The notes below the pieces were generated by a model that was given only the letters and a program-made list of their open reading frames with translations, had not been told where the DNA came from and did no database searches. A stretch of 64,000 bases of DNA from Rhodobiaceae bacterium (GTDB lineage Bacteria > Pseudomonadota > Alphaproteobacteria > Parvibaculales > Parvibaculaceae), in the NCBI GenBank assembly GCA_003330885.1, contig CP030277.1, positions 2,170,001 through 2,234,000 of the forward strand, written 5' to 3'. The position numbers and the translations under genes are program-made. Of the stretch, positions 37,768-46,713 are shown piece after piece. Position 1 is the stretch's first letter; each line of letters starts with the position of its first letter.

Positions 37768-38366
37768 CACGTTTCCTTTCTGTTGGAGAGGCCGTCCCAC
37801 AAAGATCGGACACAGGCCCTAATTTTTAGCTCGCTCATCTGCCCGCCATGCGCACCCAATTTCTCCATCAGCGCAAAGCTGTGCAGGGCCGCAATCAAGG
37901 TCTCAGCTGTTGCGTCGGGATCTGCCACTCTGAGGTCACCGCGTGCCTCCCGCGCACTGAAGAACTGCACAAGCCTCTCCTGCAGCACATTGATCGGCAT
38001 ATGGGGGTGGCGTTCCAAAAACTGGTCGTGGTCAAAAGAAGGGTGGGTGATGAGCAGAACGAGCAGTGGCATCAGGTCTCGGTAATAATCCATGAGGCCG
38101 AACGAGATCACCTCCAGAGCTTTGAGTGCGTCTGGTTCTTTTTCCACACGATCAAAGAGCGCGGCATCAGGCCCGTCCTGCAAAGCCGGGATCATCGCGG
38201 CGAAGAAAAGCTCATCCTTGGTTTTGAACCGCTGGAAGATTGCTGCTTCTGACAGACCAGCCGCACGGGCGATTACCTTGGTCGAGGCCCCAACCCCCGC
38301 CGACAGAAACACACCACGCGCTGCTGCCAACAACTCATCATCACTCACTCGTTTGGGACGTCCCAT
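37767..38366 (-). CDS. TetR family transcriptional regulator
   Basis: A 199-residue regulator: N-terminal helix-turn-helix (TKVIARAAGLSEAAIFQRFKTK, shortened here by its first residue when quoted: about residues 25-46), C-terminal helical domain of the TetR_C type. Likely represses its own operon with the desaturase gene through the 15-bp-arm inverted repeat upstream. ATG 38366. Confidence 0.9.
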   Translation of the reverse strand: MGRPKRVSDDELLAAARGVFLSAGVGASTKVIARAAGLSEAAIFQRFKTKDELFFAAMIPALQDGPDAALFDRVEKEPDALKALEVISFGLMDYYRDLMPLLVLLITHPSFDHDQFLERHPHMPINVLQERLVQFFSAREARGDLRVADPDATAETLIAALHSFALMEKLGAHGGQMSELKIRACVRSLWDGLSNRKET

Positions 38367-38370
38367 CTCA

Positions 38371-38408
38371 TATCCATTTATAAGTTATTACTCACTTATA
38401 AATGGATA
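38371..38408. promoter_or_regulatory. operator of the TetR-desaturase operon
   Basis: TATCCATTTATAAGT (38371-38385) and its exact inverse (38394-38408) flank an 8-base spacer, four bases before the TetR start codon. Placement implies autorepression. Confidence 0.75.
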
Positions 38409-38466
38409 CCTGCTCGTAAATGTCAACTCCCTGTCGGAAACACCACAAAAGGGCCTCCTAAACAGC

Positions 38467-38495
38467 AAAAAGCCCCGCCTCGAAAGGCAGGGCTT
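38467..38495 (-). terminator. terminator of the Hint/lipoprotein operon
   Basis: On the minus strand AAGCCCTGCCT-TTCG-AGGCGGGGCTT followed by TTTGC, one mismatch. It is 28/29 identical to the ftsH terminator at 41014-41042. Confidence 0.85.
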
Positions 38496-38523
38496 TAGCG
38501 CATCATCACCAACAGGCGATGGC

Positions 38524-40020
38524 TCAATGAATCAGCTTGGCTCTCTGCTGATCCAGCGCCTGCCTTGCAATCTCATTCGCTTCCCTCTCTACCGCAGGAA
38601 CTGGTTTGGCAAATTCATGCAGGTCTGGCGCGGAATAGATATCTGCCAAAGTCACACCGCTGACTTTCAATACATAGTCCTCTGGTCGCGGCAGAGCGCC
38701 AAACCAATCAAGCGGATGAGGATCTTCACCCTCTGACGCAATAAGCCCATCGCCAACGAGCCGAAAACCTTGGGCGACAAGGCATTCATGAATACTTGCC
38801 GAAGACCCGTCCGCCAACACCAGACGTGTCCCCAAACGCAACCGGCTCAGACGGCGGTCGGATCCATCTTCTTTGGTGACATAGGCCACATCGATAAATT
38901 CATCATCGAGGCTCCCAACAGCGCAATTGGTCGCAGCACGAATAAGCGCACCCTCAGCATCAACCAGCGCGCCATCTTCCCGGAGAATATCGATCAGCGG
39001 CCGATGTCGCCCTTCAAAAGGCCCATCTCCACAAAGCATATGGTGACCCGGCGTAACTTCGAGCCCGTGAAAATTCAGCACCACCGGCGCTTCATTGACG
39101 AACGTCCGCGCCACCCGCGCAGATTGAAGCGCACCGCGCCCCTCTCCGTCATCATGATAGGCGAGAACCTCGTCACCGGCCTCAATAGCTTCAATGGGTT
39201 TCTGAGACCCGTCCGCCATATCAATGAGTGTGCCAGAAGTGAAACATTCAACCTTACTCTGAATGGCTTCAAGCAGCCGGTCAGGAGGGGCTGTGACGAG
39301 CACACCTTCATTTGTAATGAAGCTGATGGTGCCCACTTCGTTCACATCAAGGTCAAAATGCGGCGAATTTAGTTTGCTCTTTGCTGCGGTCAAGCCTTGA
39401 AGTCGATCATTGTAGTCGTCCGCAGCTGTGTCGAGAGCAGCGATTTGCGCGTCAATCGCGTCGCGAGTCTGCTGGATAAGGTTACGTTCCCACCCAGGGG
39501 CGTTCAACGAATTCTCGAAATTCCGACCGTCAACCACTTGTGATAGATCCGGGGTTATCCCCATCAAAAGGCCTACTGAATATGCTACTGAATTGCTGTT
39601 TTGGCCGGGTTCAAACAATCCGATTAGTTCGTAGTCGAAATCTTGACTATTGATTGCGTCAACAACGGACCCGGCTGCGGCCGCCCATCGTGACATCACA
39701 TCAATTTCAGATCCAGAAAATGCCACAACAAAAGGATTTCTTTGACTCGTGTAAAAACCCTCGTTAGCTATCCATGTTGTATCTCCTGATTGATACTCTC
39801 TACGCGCGGTATGCTCCAGTCCACCAACGCTGCCGATCCGGTGCATTTGAATAGAGTCAGACGAGCTTCCGACTGGCACCGTAAGTCCAGTTGTCCTATC
39901 TGTCGCAAACCCATGAAGCTCCTACCTCACATTCCCCGTTGAATCTCTCAACGCCCAATAGGTGTGAGTACCACCTGCGATACTAAGCTGGTGAAACTCA
40001 ATCTTCCATTCGTCGGACAT
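38524..40020 (-). pseudogene. Hint (Hedgehog/intein)-domain protein gene with in-frame amber stop
   Basis: Full frame from ATG 40020 (AAGGGAA ribosome site, 23-base overlap with the upstream lipoprotein gene) would give 498 residues, but codon 33 is TAG (39922-39924). After it the same frame continues without further stops: ELHGFATDRTTG, a helical middle, then a Hint domain from CFTSGTLIDMADGSQKPIE with the block-B motif VTPGHHML, about two thirds through the chain. The smooth continuation of related sequence across the stop points to a recent nonsense mutation (or readthrough) rather than a wrong start. A shorter protein could start at GTG 39879 but lacks a ribosome site. Hint_2 domains cleave themselves or join to secreted modules; role here unknown. 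Confidence 0.75.
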
Positions 40021-40462
40021 AGGGTTTCCCTTCATTTTCTAGTGTTGGCTTGAGACGGTTCAATCTGTTGGCAAAATAGTGAGCGCGAATATCTCGTGCA
40101 CTCCTAACTGGATCGCTCTGAAATCGCACACTCAAAAACACTACGTCTACGTAGTCAGCTCCAAACCCTTCAGGTGACGAGAGTCTCGAATAGAAGCACT
40201 GGTTTTGACTACATTCAAAGCCCAATTCTTTCATCGTGATCAAGACAGAAGGCAAATCCCGACTGCCAACAATTTCAAAGAAAACTGGGCCTGCATCTCC
40301 TGCCGTCACCTCAGAAATCAATGCCTCAGCCGAAACATCCATCCTCGTTCCGGCTTCAAAATAGGGAGGAGAAGGGGCAAGTGTACACCCACCAACGAGC
40401 CCTATCGCCAACAGCCAGACGGCCCATATCGATCCGGTCAGAAAATGAACCGGGTCATTCAC
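39998..40462 (-). CDS. small lipoprotein with CX4C motif (second of pair)
   Basis: A 154-residue protein starting at GTG 40462, which overlaps the end of the preceding gene by eight bases. Lipoprotein signal peptide with lipobox LVGGC, then a domain containing GFECSQNQCFYSR. The upstream neighbour has the matching GYVCHEHVCFYPE, so the two are distant paralogues. No known family recognised. Its end overlaps the start of the Hint gene by 23 bases. Confidence 0.65.
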   Translation of the reverse strand: MNDPVHFLTGSIWAVWLLAIGLVGGCTLAPSPPYFEAGTRMDVSAEALISEVTAGDAGPVFFEIVGSRDLPSVLITMKELGFECSQNQCFYSRLSSPEGFGADYVDVVFLSVRFQSDPVRSARDIRAHYFANRLNRLKPTLENEGKPYVRRMED

Positions 40463-40952
40463 GCACTTCCCCAACCATCTTTCTACTGTCAATAAGCCAT
40501 GTCCTCCGACGAAAGGTGTGCCGAGATTGAAATTCATGAACCACCAGGGATAGTGGACCACCAACGACCGGCCCCAAAAACTCTACTTGAGCAATCTTTA
40601 GGTCATATTCCTCTCGCCAATCTGGCGTACTAGTCGTTACCACACCAGCTTCTGGATAAAAACAAACATGCTCATGGCAGACATAGCCATCCGCACGAAG
40701 CTGCTTTATCGCTTCTTCCCTAGTTAAACCACCCAACCTTAGTTGAAGCTGCTCCATTTCTATGTCGAAGTGACTCCCCAGATAGTCCAACCGATCCAAC
40801 TCAGCATTTGCGGTCCCGTACATCTTGGAATACCCAAATGACTCGATATGTCCGGAAAAAACGCATCCGCTGACCGCTAAGGCAAAGGCAAAGGCAAAGG
40901 CAAAGGCACTGACCAACGAGATTCTTAGACAATAGAAATTGTTGCGCACCAT
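40455..40952 (-). CDS. small lipoprotein with CX4C motif (first of pair)
   Basis: A 165-residue protein with a lipoprotein signal peptide whose hydrophobic core is a Phe-Ala repeat (AFAFAFAFALAVSGC, lipobox VSGC) encoded by a hexanucleotide repeat. The mature part has a predicted helix with LTREEAIKQLRADGY, then CHEHVC, then a strand-rich end. First gene of the three-gene overlapping operon with the second lipoprotein and the Hint gene. Function unknown. Start ATG 40952 has only a weak ribosome site. Confidence 0.65.
   Translation of the reverse strand: MVRNNFYCLRISLVSAFAFAFAFALAVSGCVFSGHIESFGYSKMYGTANAELDRLDYLGSHFDIEMEQLQLRLGGLTREEAIKQLRADGYVCHEHVCFYPEAGVVTTSTPDWREEYDLKIAQVEFLGPVVGGPLSLVVHEFQSRHTFRRRTWLIDSRKMVGEVRE
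40879..40908. repeat. hexanucleotide microsatellite (AAGGCA)x5 in signal-peptide coding region
   Basis: Five perfect tandem copies of AAGGCA on the plus strand encode (Phe-Ala)n on the minus strand. Slippage would change the hydrophobic core by two residues per unit without shifting the frame. Confidence 0.9.
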
Positions 40953-41013
40953 TCCCGAAGCCTAAGGAAAAAACAGCCTTTTCACAATTGAAAACCAGCA
41001 TCTGCCCCGAACA

Positions 41014-41042
41014 AAAAAGCCCGGCCTCGAAAGGCAGGGCTT
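41014..41042 (-). terminator. ftsH terminator
   Basis: On the minus strand AAGCCCTGCCT-TTCG-AGGCCGGGCTT followed by TTTTG, 44 bases past the ftsH stop. Confidence 0.88.
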
Positions 41043-41085
41043 CATGTTCTTGTCTGTCGGTCAGAAAACCAACCAGGTCATCTGA

Positions 41086-42993
41086 CTAAGTACCTTGCGG
41101 CTCCGGATCGATCCGGCCCACACCACCACTTGTCGGCACAGAAGATGTCGGCCCACCTGTGGGCTCCGGCGGCTCACCACTCTCGCGATGCGGTGTTTCT
41201 CCAACCAGAAGGCCTTTGATTTCATCACCTGAGAGTGTTTCAAACTCAAGCAGGCCTTTGGCGATCTTGTGCAGATCGTCAATATTATTCGTCAGCACTT
41301 CATTGGCTTTTTTATAGCCATCATCCACGATGCGCCGGACTTCCTCGTCGATCATGCGCTGTGTTTCTTGCGACATGTTCTGCGAGCGCGCCACCGAGTG
41401 ACCAAGGAAGACCTCTTCTTCATTGTCCTCATAGGCCAGCGGACCGAGCTTATCACTCATGCCCCATTGCGTGACCATCGCCTTTGCCATTTTCGTCGCT
41501 TGAGAAATATCAGATGACGCGCCCGACGTGACTTTGTCGTGCCCTAGGATCAATTCCTCGGCGACACGGCCACCCATGGCAACCGCAAGGTCGGCATACA
41601 TTTTCTCACGAGTCACCGAGAACTGATCGGCCTCCGGCAAGCGCATAACCATGCCAAGCGCCCGGCCACGAGGAATAATCGTCGCCTTATGGATCGGGTC
41701 AGAAGCTTCCATGTGGAGCGCGACCAACGCATGGCCACCTTCGTGATAGGCCGTAAGGCTGCGCTCTTCTTCAGACTGGACCATGGAGCGGCGTTCCGCA
41801 CCCATCATCACTTTGTCTTTCGCATCCTCAAATTCAGACATGGTCACCAGCCGACGTCCACGACGTGCTGCCAGCAGTGCCGCTTCATTCACAAGGTTTG
41901 CCAGATCAGCACCGGAGAAACCTGGGGTTCCGCGTGCAAGGGTTTTCACTTCCACGTTAGGACCGACAGGCACTTTCTTCATGTGCACTTTGAGGATTTT
42001 CTCTCGGCCAATAATGTCCGGGTTCGGCACCACAACCTGACGGTCGAAACGACCAGGACGTAAGAGAGCCGGGTCCAGAACGTCAGGACGGTTCGTCGCG
42101 GCGATCAGGATGATGCTTTCATTGGGCTCAAAACCATCCATCTCCACCAAGAGCTGGTTGAGTGTCTGTTCGCGCTCATCATTGCCACCGCCAAGACCGG
42201 CGCCACGGTGGCGACCGACCGCATCAATCTCATCAATAAAGATGATGCAGGGAGCGTTCTTCTTGGCCTGCTCGAACATGTCGCGGACACGGCTCGCACC
42301 GACACCGACGAACATTTCAACAAAATCAGAACCGGAAATGGTGAAGAACGGCACATTCGCTTCACCCGCAATGGCACGCGCCAGCAGCGTCTTACCAGTA
42401 CCGGGAGGACCCACCAGAAGCACACCCTTAGGAATATGACCGCCAAGGCGCTGGAACTTTGAAGGATCGCGCAGGAAGTCGACGATCTCTTCCAGATCGT
42501 CTTTGGCTTCGTCAATGCCTGCCACATCGTCAAAGGTCACGCGGCCATGACGTTCTGTGAGCAGTTTCGCTTTTGATTTGCCAAAGCCCATGGCCTTGCC
42601 GCCACCGCCCTGCATCTGGCGCATGAAGAAAATCCACACCCCGATCAGAAGCAGCATCGGGAACCAGGAGACGAGAATACCGAGCAAGGACGGTGAACCA
42701 TCATCGGCAGGCTTTGCCGTGATTTCCACATTGCGCTGGTTTAAGCGCTCAACCAGGTTCGGATCGCCAGGATTGTAAGTGTAGAAACTCTGACCGTCAG
42801 AATAGTGTCCTGATATCGTGCTGCCGGACATGGTCACATCAACCACATTGCCCTTATCAACTTCATTCAGAAGCTGCGAGAAGCTGATCTCATTGGTGGT
42901 GGCCCGCTCGACCGGGCTCTGGAACAGATTGAACAGCGCCACAAGCAAGAGCGCGACAACAGCCCACAGAGCAAAATTCTTAAAATTGGACAA
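41086..42993 (-). CDS. ftsH: ATP-dependent zinc metalloprotease FtsH
   Basis: Membrane-anchored AAA+ protease that degrades misfolded membrane proteins and RpoH. 635 residues: two membrane helices (about 7-24 and 104-124), AAA domain with Walker A GPPGTGKT (195-202), Walker [15 protein letters not shown] near RPGRFDRQV, and the zinc site HEGGH (H417, E418, H421). Its likely substrate RpoH is encoded in this window at 12.2 kb. A gap of 296 bases upstream (42994-43289) has the promoter but no recognisable gene. Confidence 0.97.
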   Translation of the reverse strand: MSNFKNFALWAVVALLLVALFNLFQSPVERATTNEISFSQLLNEVDKGNVVDVTMSGSTISGHYSDGQSFYTYNPGDPNLVERLNQRNVEITAKPADDGSPSLLGILVSWFPMLLLIGVWIFFMRQMQGGGGKAMGFGKSKAKLLTERHGRVTFDDVAGIDEAKDDLEEIVDFLRDPSKFQRLGGHIPKGVLLVGPPGTGKTLLARAIAGEANVPFFTISGSDFVEMFVGVGASRVRDMFEQAKKNAPCIIFIDEIDAVGRHRGAGLGGGNDEREQTLNQLLVEMDGFEPNESIILIAATNRPDVLDPALLRPGRFDRQVVVPNPDIIGREKILKVHMKKVPVGPNVEVKTLARGTPGFSGADLANLVNEAALLAARRGRRLVTMSEFEDAKDKVMMGAERRSMVQSEEERSLTAYHEGGHALVALHMEASDPIHKATIIPRGRALGMVMRLPEADQFSVTREKMYADLAVAMGGRVAEELILGHDKVTSGASSDISQATKMAKAMVTQWGMSDKLGPLAYEDNEEEVFLGHSVARSQNMSQETQRMIDEEVRRIVDDGYKKANEVLTNNIDDLHKIAKGLLEFETLSGDEIKGLLVGETPHRESGEPPEPTGGPTSSVPTSGGVGRIDPEPQGT

Positions 42994-43289
42994 GGTGCTT
43001 TTCCTGTCTGGAAGTCCGATCCCACCAGCGGGACCAAGTTTCTACCGGCTAATTTGGATTTGTTCTAAGTCTATTAGAAAGATAGGGTCGCGACAAAGTT
43101 TTACTAGACGGGGATAAGCTTCCCCAGCCCTCTTTTTCATGCTTTTTCGCTGAAATGTGATGATCCGTCCCACTTTGGCGCACTTACCCTTCTGTTGGAA
43201 AAGGACCCTAACCCGCTTGGGTAAAAACCCCGTTAGCCCATTCGGTCTTTTTGACGGGATCTCAGTTCGAAACAGCAGACAGAAGTGGC

Positions 43290-44591
43290 TTAGATTTCAC
43301 CCAAAAAGCGGCTTCGAAATGTGGGCGCACCAGTCGCAAAGTAAGCAAGTTGCGGTTGCACCAGAAGCTCATCATCCCGCCAGAGTGCCGGAAGGGTCTC
43401 CAGCGCAAGCTTAGGCACATCAGTGGGGAGCGGCAGGCCCTCCTCCTTCACCTGACGCAAGCCCACGCGGCCGAGTGCTCTCACGGTGCCGCTTGCTTTA
43501 CGACCGGTCAGGCGCACGTCAAAGCGCCCATCCCAAACGAGTGGTGCCCCGGAGACAAGATCAAGCCCTTGTCCCACGGCAGCTGCTTCCCGGAGCACCC
43601 GAAAATGCGCCAGCCGACTGGTGAACTTTACCCCACCAAGGGTGCGTCCCCGATCCAACGCCTCGCCGCGCACCGCGTCGAGAAGCGTTTCAAGAGAATT
43701 GAGGCGCGGCGGATAGTCGGATCCACCCACACGCTGAATGAGCCGAGCGAGCAACCGAAGCGCAATCTCATCTGGAACATCAGCTAAACAGGCTGTTTCC
43801 ACGTCCGCATAACCGAAAGGTTGCCAGCGCACGGCCTTGCGCTCCAGCACATCTGTGGCGAACTCAAGCCCTGCACGCGCCCGGCCCATGGCCTTCGCCG
43901 TTGAAACCAGACGATCACGGTTCAGGCCCAAACCTTCCAGCACTGGTAACGCGTTGCGCACCTGAACCCTCAAAAAACGCTCATCCTCATTGCTTGGGTC
44001 ATCAACCCAGCTCTGTCCTGCCTTAAGAAGCGTGGATCGCAATCGCTCCCGGGGCACATCCAGAAGCGGACGCAGAATTCGGACGCCTTGATGCACCCGC
44101 ACGGGCGCCATCGCGGAAAGTCCATCCACGCCACTGCCCCGCTGAAGGCGAATGAGAAACGTCTCCGCCTGATCATCCAGATGGTGAGCTGTTAGAAGGT
44201 CCGCTCGACCGCGCCCAGACCGGCACCAGTCGGTCATGAGACGGTACCGTGCGGTCCGTGCCTCCGCCTGCAGATTGGACGAAGGTTTGTCCCCTTGCCA
44301 AAGAAGGGTCTTATGCGGGAGCTGAAGTGCTTTTGCCCAAAGCGCTACTTGAGCGGCTTCCTCAGCTGCTTCTGGCCGTAATCCATGATCGACCGTCAGG
44401 ACCGTAACCTTGGGAGCTTCTTTGCCTCGCGCCTCCAGCCAATCGCACCAACCGGCGATCAAAACCATCAAGGCAACAGAATCCGGCCCGCCAGAAACCG
44501 CAACACCAAGCCGGGCGGCGGGGTCGAGGGGCCGCATCAAACGGCCAAGTTCGGGGGCGCTTAGTGCACGGGGGGACCGGGCTGGAGCCAT
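43290..44591 (-). CDS. tilS: tRNA(Ile)-lysidine synthase TilS
   Basis: Modifies C34 of the tRNA-Ile(CAU) anticodon to lysidine using ATP. 433 residues with the PP-loop SGGPDS (33-38), the LTVDHGLRPEA and HHLDDQAETFLIRLQRGSG motifs. Essential in most bacteria. Position between cpoB and ftsH is the usual alphaproteobacterial one. Confidence 0.95.
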   Translation of the reverse strand: MAPARSPRALSAPELGRLMRPLDPAARLGVAVSGGPDSVALMVLIAGWCDWLEARGKEAPKVTVLTVDHGLRPEAAEEAAQVALWAKALQLPHKTLLWQGDKPSSNLQAEARTARYRLMTDWCRSGRGRADLLTAHHLDDQAETFLIRLQRGSGVDGLSAMAPVRVHQGVRILRPLLDVPRERLRSTLLKAGQSWVDDPSNEDERFLRVQVRNALPVLEGLGLNRDRLVSTAKAMGRARAGLEFATDVLERKAVRWQPFGYADVETACLADVPDEIALRLLARLIQRVGGSDYPPRLNSLETLLDAVRGEALDRGRTLGGVKFTSRLAHFRVLREAAAVGQGLDLVSGAPLVWDGRFDVRLTGRKASGTVRALGRVGLRQVKEEGLPLPTDVPKLALETLPALWRDDELLVQPQLAYFATGAPTFRSRFLGEI

Positions 44592-44600
44592 GGCCAGTCG

Positions 44601-45647
44601 TCAGCAGCCAGCGCGCGTGCGCTCTAGCTGCGCCCGCTGCTTCACCGCTTGCGCCGCAGACGGGAACCGCCGGTTAAGCTCTCCCAAAGTCGCACAGGCC
44701 TGTTCTTGCTGGCCGAGTGCAGCCAGCGTCATACCAAGCTTCAGGAGGCTGTCCGGCGCTTTCGTTGAGCTGGAGTAGGTTGAATAGCCCGTCAGAAACG
44801 CTTCGGCAGCCTGTCGGTATGCCCCGCGAACATAGAATGTTTCTCCCAGCCAATATTGCGCATTGCCTGCGAGATTGTGGTTTGGGTACCGCTGCAGGAA
44901 ATTAGCGAATTCCGCTTCAGCCACATCAAACTGTCCGCGCTTCAGCTGGTTGATCGCCGCTTCATAGGCATCTTCCGGCGCGCTGGCCGTGGGCGTAGCT
45001 AATGGTGCTGAATAGGTCTCCGCCGGCAATCGAGCTGCATCATTCACAGAGACACGGGCATTTTCGTCCGGACGGCCTTGAGGCAAAGCAGCCAAAGGCA
45101 CCTGCCCAAGCGTCCCCACGGTTGAAGCCGCTGCGTCACTGATCGCCCCACCCGCCGGTGGCGTTAATACCGGCGCACCAGACGAGGCGGCGAGCCCGCT
45201 CGAAGCACCACCAGCCGCACCCAGCTCCTGAAACCGGAACTCCACATCTTCAGCAAACTGCCGGAACTGGGATTGAGTTTGAGTGAGATCATAGGTGAGC
45301 TTCTCGATCCGGCCCGTGAGATCGCGGAGCGAGGTTTCAACCGATTGCAGTCTTAGCGACAGGTCGGCAGCACTCTGCGGATCAGGACCAAATCCCGTCG
45401 CACCGGAAATCTGACCCGCCTGGCCCGAAACCTGCCCAGCAGCTTGATAGGTCTGGCGCTGAACGTCGATCAGGTCTCGTTCAATTTTCTCAAGTCGGTT
45501 GTAGAGGGCACGGGTCTCGACGCTATCGGGTTCAGCCTGAACACCCGATACGCTGATGCCGACCAACGCCGCAACACAAACGCCCAATAGACCAGCACGT
45601 ATGCCGCCGGTTTTCCTAGCGTGGTTCTCAAAATGTGCCACGTTCAT
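44601..45647 (-). CDS. cpoB: Tol-Pal system protein CpoB/YbgF
   Basis: Periplasmic TolA-binding protein that couples Tol-Pal to peptidoglycan synthesis. Signal peptide (about 1-40), N-terminal coiled-coil trimerisation segment (about 45-75 and 95-135), Gly/Ala/Pro-rich linker, then three TPR repeats from about residue 225 (YEAAINQLKRGQFDVAEAEF, AGNAQYWLGETFYVRG). ATG 45647 is spaced nine bases from AGAAGG; ATG 45665 also possible. Confidence 0.92.
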   Translation of the reverse strand: MNVAHFENHARKTGGIRAGLLGVCVAALVGISVSGVQAEPDSVETRALYNRLEKIERDLIDVQRQTYQAAGQVSGQAGQISGATGFGPDPQSAADLSLRLQSVETSLRDLTGRIEKLTYDLTQTQSQFRQFAEDVEFRFQELGAAGGASSGLAASSGAPVLTPPAGGAISDAAASTVGTLGQVPLAALPQGRPDENARVSVNDAARLPAETYSAPLATPTASAPEDAYEAAINQLKRGQFDVAEAEFANFLQRYPNHNLAGNAQYWLGETFYVRGAYRQAAEAFLTGYSTYSSSTKAPDSLLKLGMTLAALGQQEQACATLGELNRRFPSAAQAVKQRAQLERTRAGC

Positions 45648-45752
45648 TGCCGCTAACCTTCTCATTCCAGACCCCGAAATTCAGATATTCCACAATAGCA
45701 GAGAGTTCGGCCAAATTGAGGCCAAGATACTTCTGGCCCTACCCCACATAAA

Positions 45753-45784
45753 AACGCCCCCGAAGGAGCACCCTCGGAGGCGTT
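45753..45784 (-). terminator. pal terminator
   Basis: On the minus strand AACGCCTCCGA pairs with TCGGGGGCGTT (one mismatch) and is followed by TTTAT; 25 bases past the pal stop. Confidence 0.8.
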
Positions 45785-45808
45785 AAAACTGATTAGGATT
45801 TGGTCTTT

Positions 45809-46327
45809 TTAAGAACCAGCGCCGCTTACAACAGAAACCGCACGACGGTTCTGGCTCCAGCAGCTTTCGTTCGAGCAAAGCGCCACAGGGCGCTCTTTGC
45901 CGTAGGAGATTGTTCGGATGCGGGATGGATCAACACCAAGGCTCACAAGGTAGCTTTTCGCTGCATTCGCGCGACGTGCGCCCAGAGCCAGGTTGTAGTC
46001 CCGTGTGCCGCGCTCATCCGCATGGCCTTCCATGGCAACCGAAAGGGCTGGGTAAAGTTTCAGCCATGCTGCCTGGCGCTGCAAAGTTGCCCGCGCAGCA
46101 GATGTGAGATCAGAACGGTCTGTTTCAAAGAAAACGCGGTCGCCGACATTGACCACAAGATCCTGCTGGGACCCCGGTGTAGGTCCGCTTGGCTGAGTCT
46201 GCGTTACAGGGGCAGACGGTGTTGAGGTTGCCGACGCATTTTCGTCCGGTGTCGAACTACACGCTGCTACAACCACCATCAGGCCAGCCATTGTCACGAC
46301 CCGTAGGCCGGCATTCAGGATCTTCAT
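45809..46327 (-). CDS. pal: peptidoglycan-associated lipoprotein Pal
   Basis: Outer-membrane lipoprotein that anchors the envelope to peptidoglycan. 172 residues: lipobox VAAC, Ser/Pro/Thr linker, and an OmpA-like domain (about 58-170) with FFETDRSDLT, MEGHADERGTRDYNLALGARRANAAKSYL (longer stretch, key residues D and R for diaminopimelate binding) and ISYGKERPV. Follows tolB. Confidence 0.96.
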   Translation of the reverse strand: MKILNAGLRVVTMAGLMVVVAACSSTPDENASATSTPSAPVTQTQPSGPTPGSQQDLVVNVGDRVFFETDRSDLTSAARATLQRQAAWLKLYPALSVAMEGHADERGTRDYNLALGARRANAAKSYLVSLGVDPSRIRTISYGKERPVALCSNESCWSQNRRAVSVVSGAGS

Positions 46328-46703
46328 GGATGATGTCTCCTTACATCTTTACCGCAGTACGACCGAAGCCAGCGCTTCTTTGAAGCTTTGCCGCCCGTTT
46401 TCAGCTGATACAGCTTAAATTATTCTACCGGGCCGACTTAACACTGCGTTCTTTAACATTACATGACAGCGCCCGGTGAAATTGTTTGTTTCCAAAATCC
46501 CCGGTCCCATCGCACAAAGCCCCCCAGAAGCCTTACGAAGCAAGAAACCTATCTGCCCGTTGATCTTCCCGCAAGCCATCCCTCACTCATTAGGCGGATT
46601 TCCTGCAGTAAACCAATCAAGTTCCAATCATCTTTTGGTCAGACGAAGGACCCCGACTGGAATTAACCACCAATCTTAGTTGAGCCCCTTTAGTTGAACC
46701 CCT
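46328..46703. other. pal-tolB intergenic region, no gene seen
   Basis: 376 bases between tolB's end and pal's start (both minus strand). It should hold the pal promoter. I see only a small hairpin GCTTC-TTT-GAAGC (46374-46386) and, at the tolB end, a 14-bp tandem repeat. Frames of 64-67 residues on the plus strand here lack support. Confidence 0.5.
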
Positions 46704-46713
46704 TTAGTTGAGA
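46676..46713. repeat. 14-bp tandem repeat across the tolB stop codon
   Basis: TTAGTTGAGCCCCT, TTAGTTGAACCCCT and a partial third TTAGTTGAGA follow each other on the plus strand. Read on the minus strand each begins with a TAA-containing CAACTAA; the tolB stop is the first of them. Confidence 0.85.
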
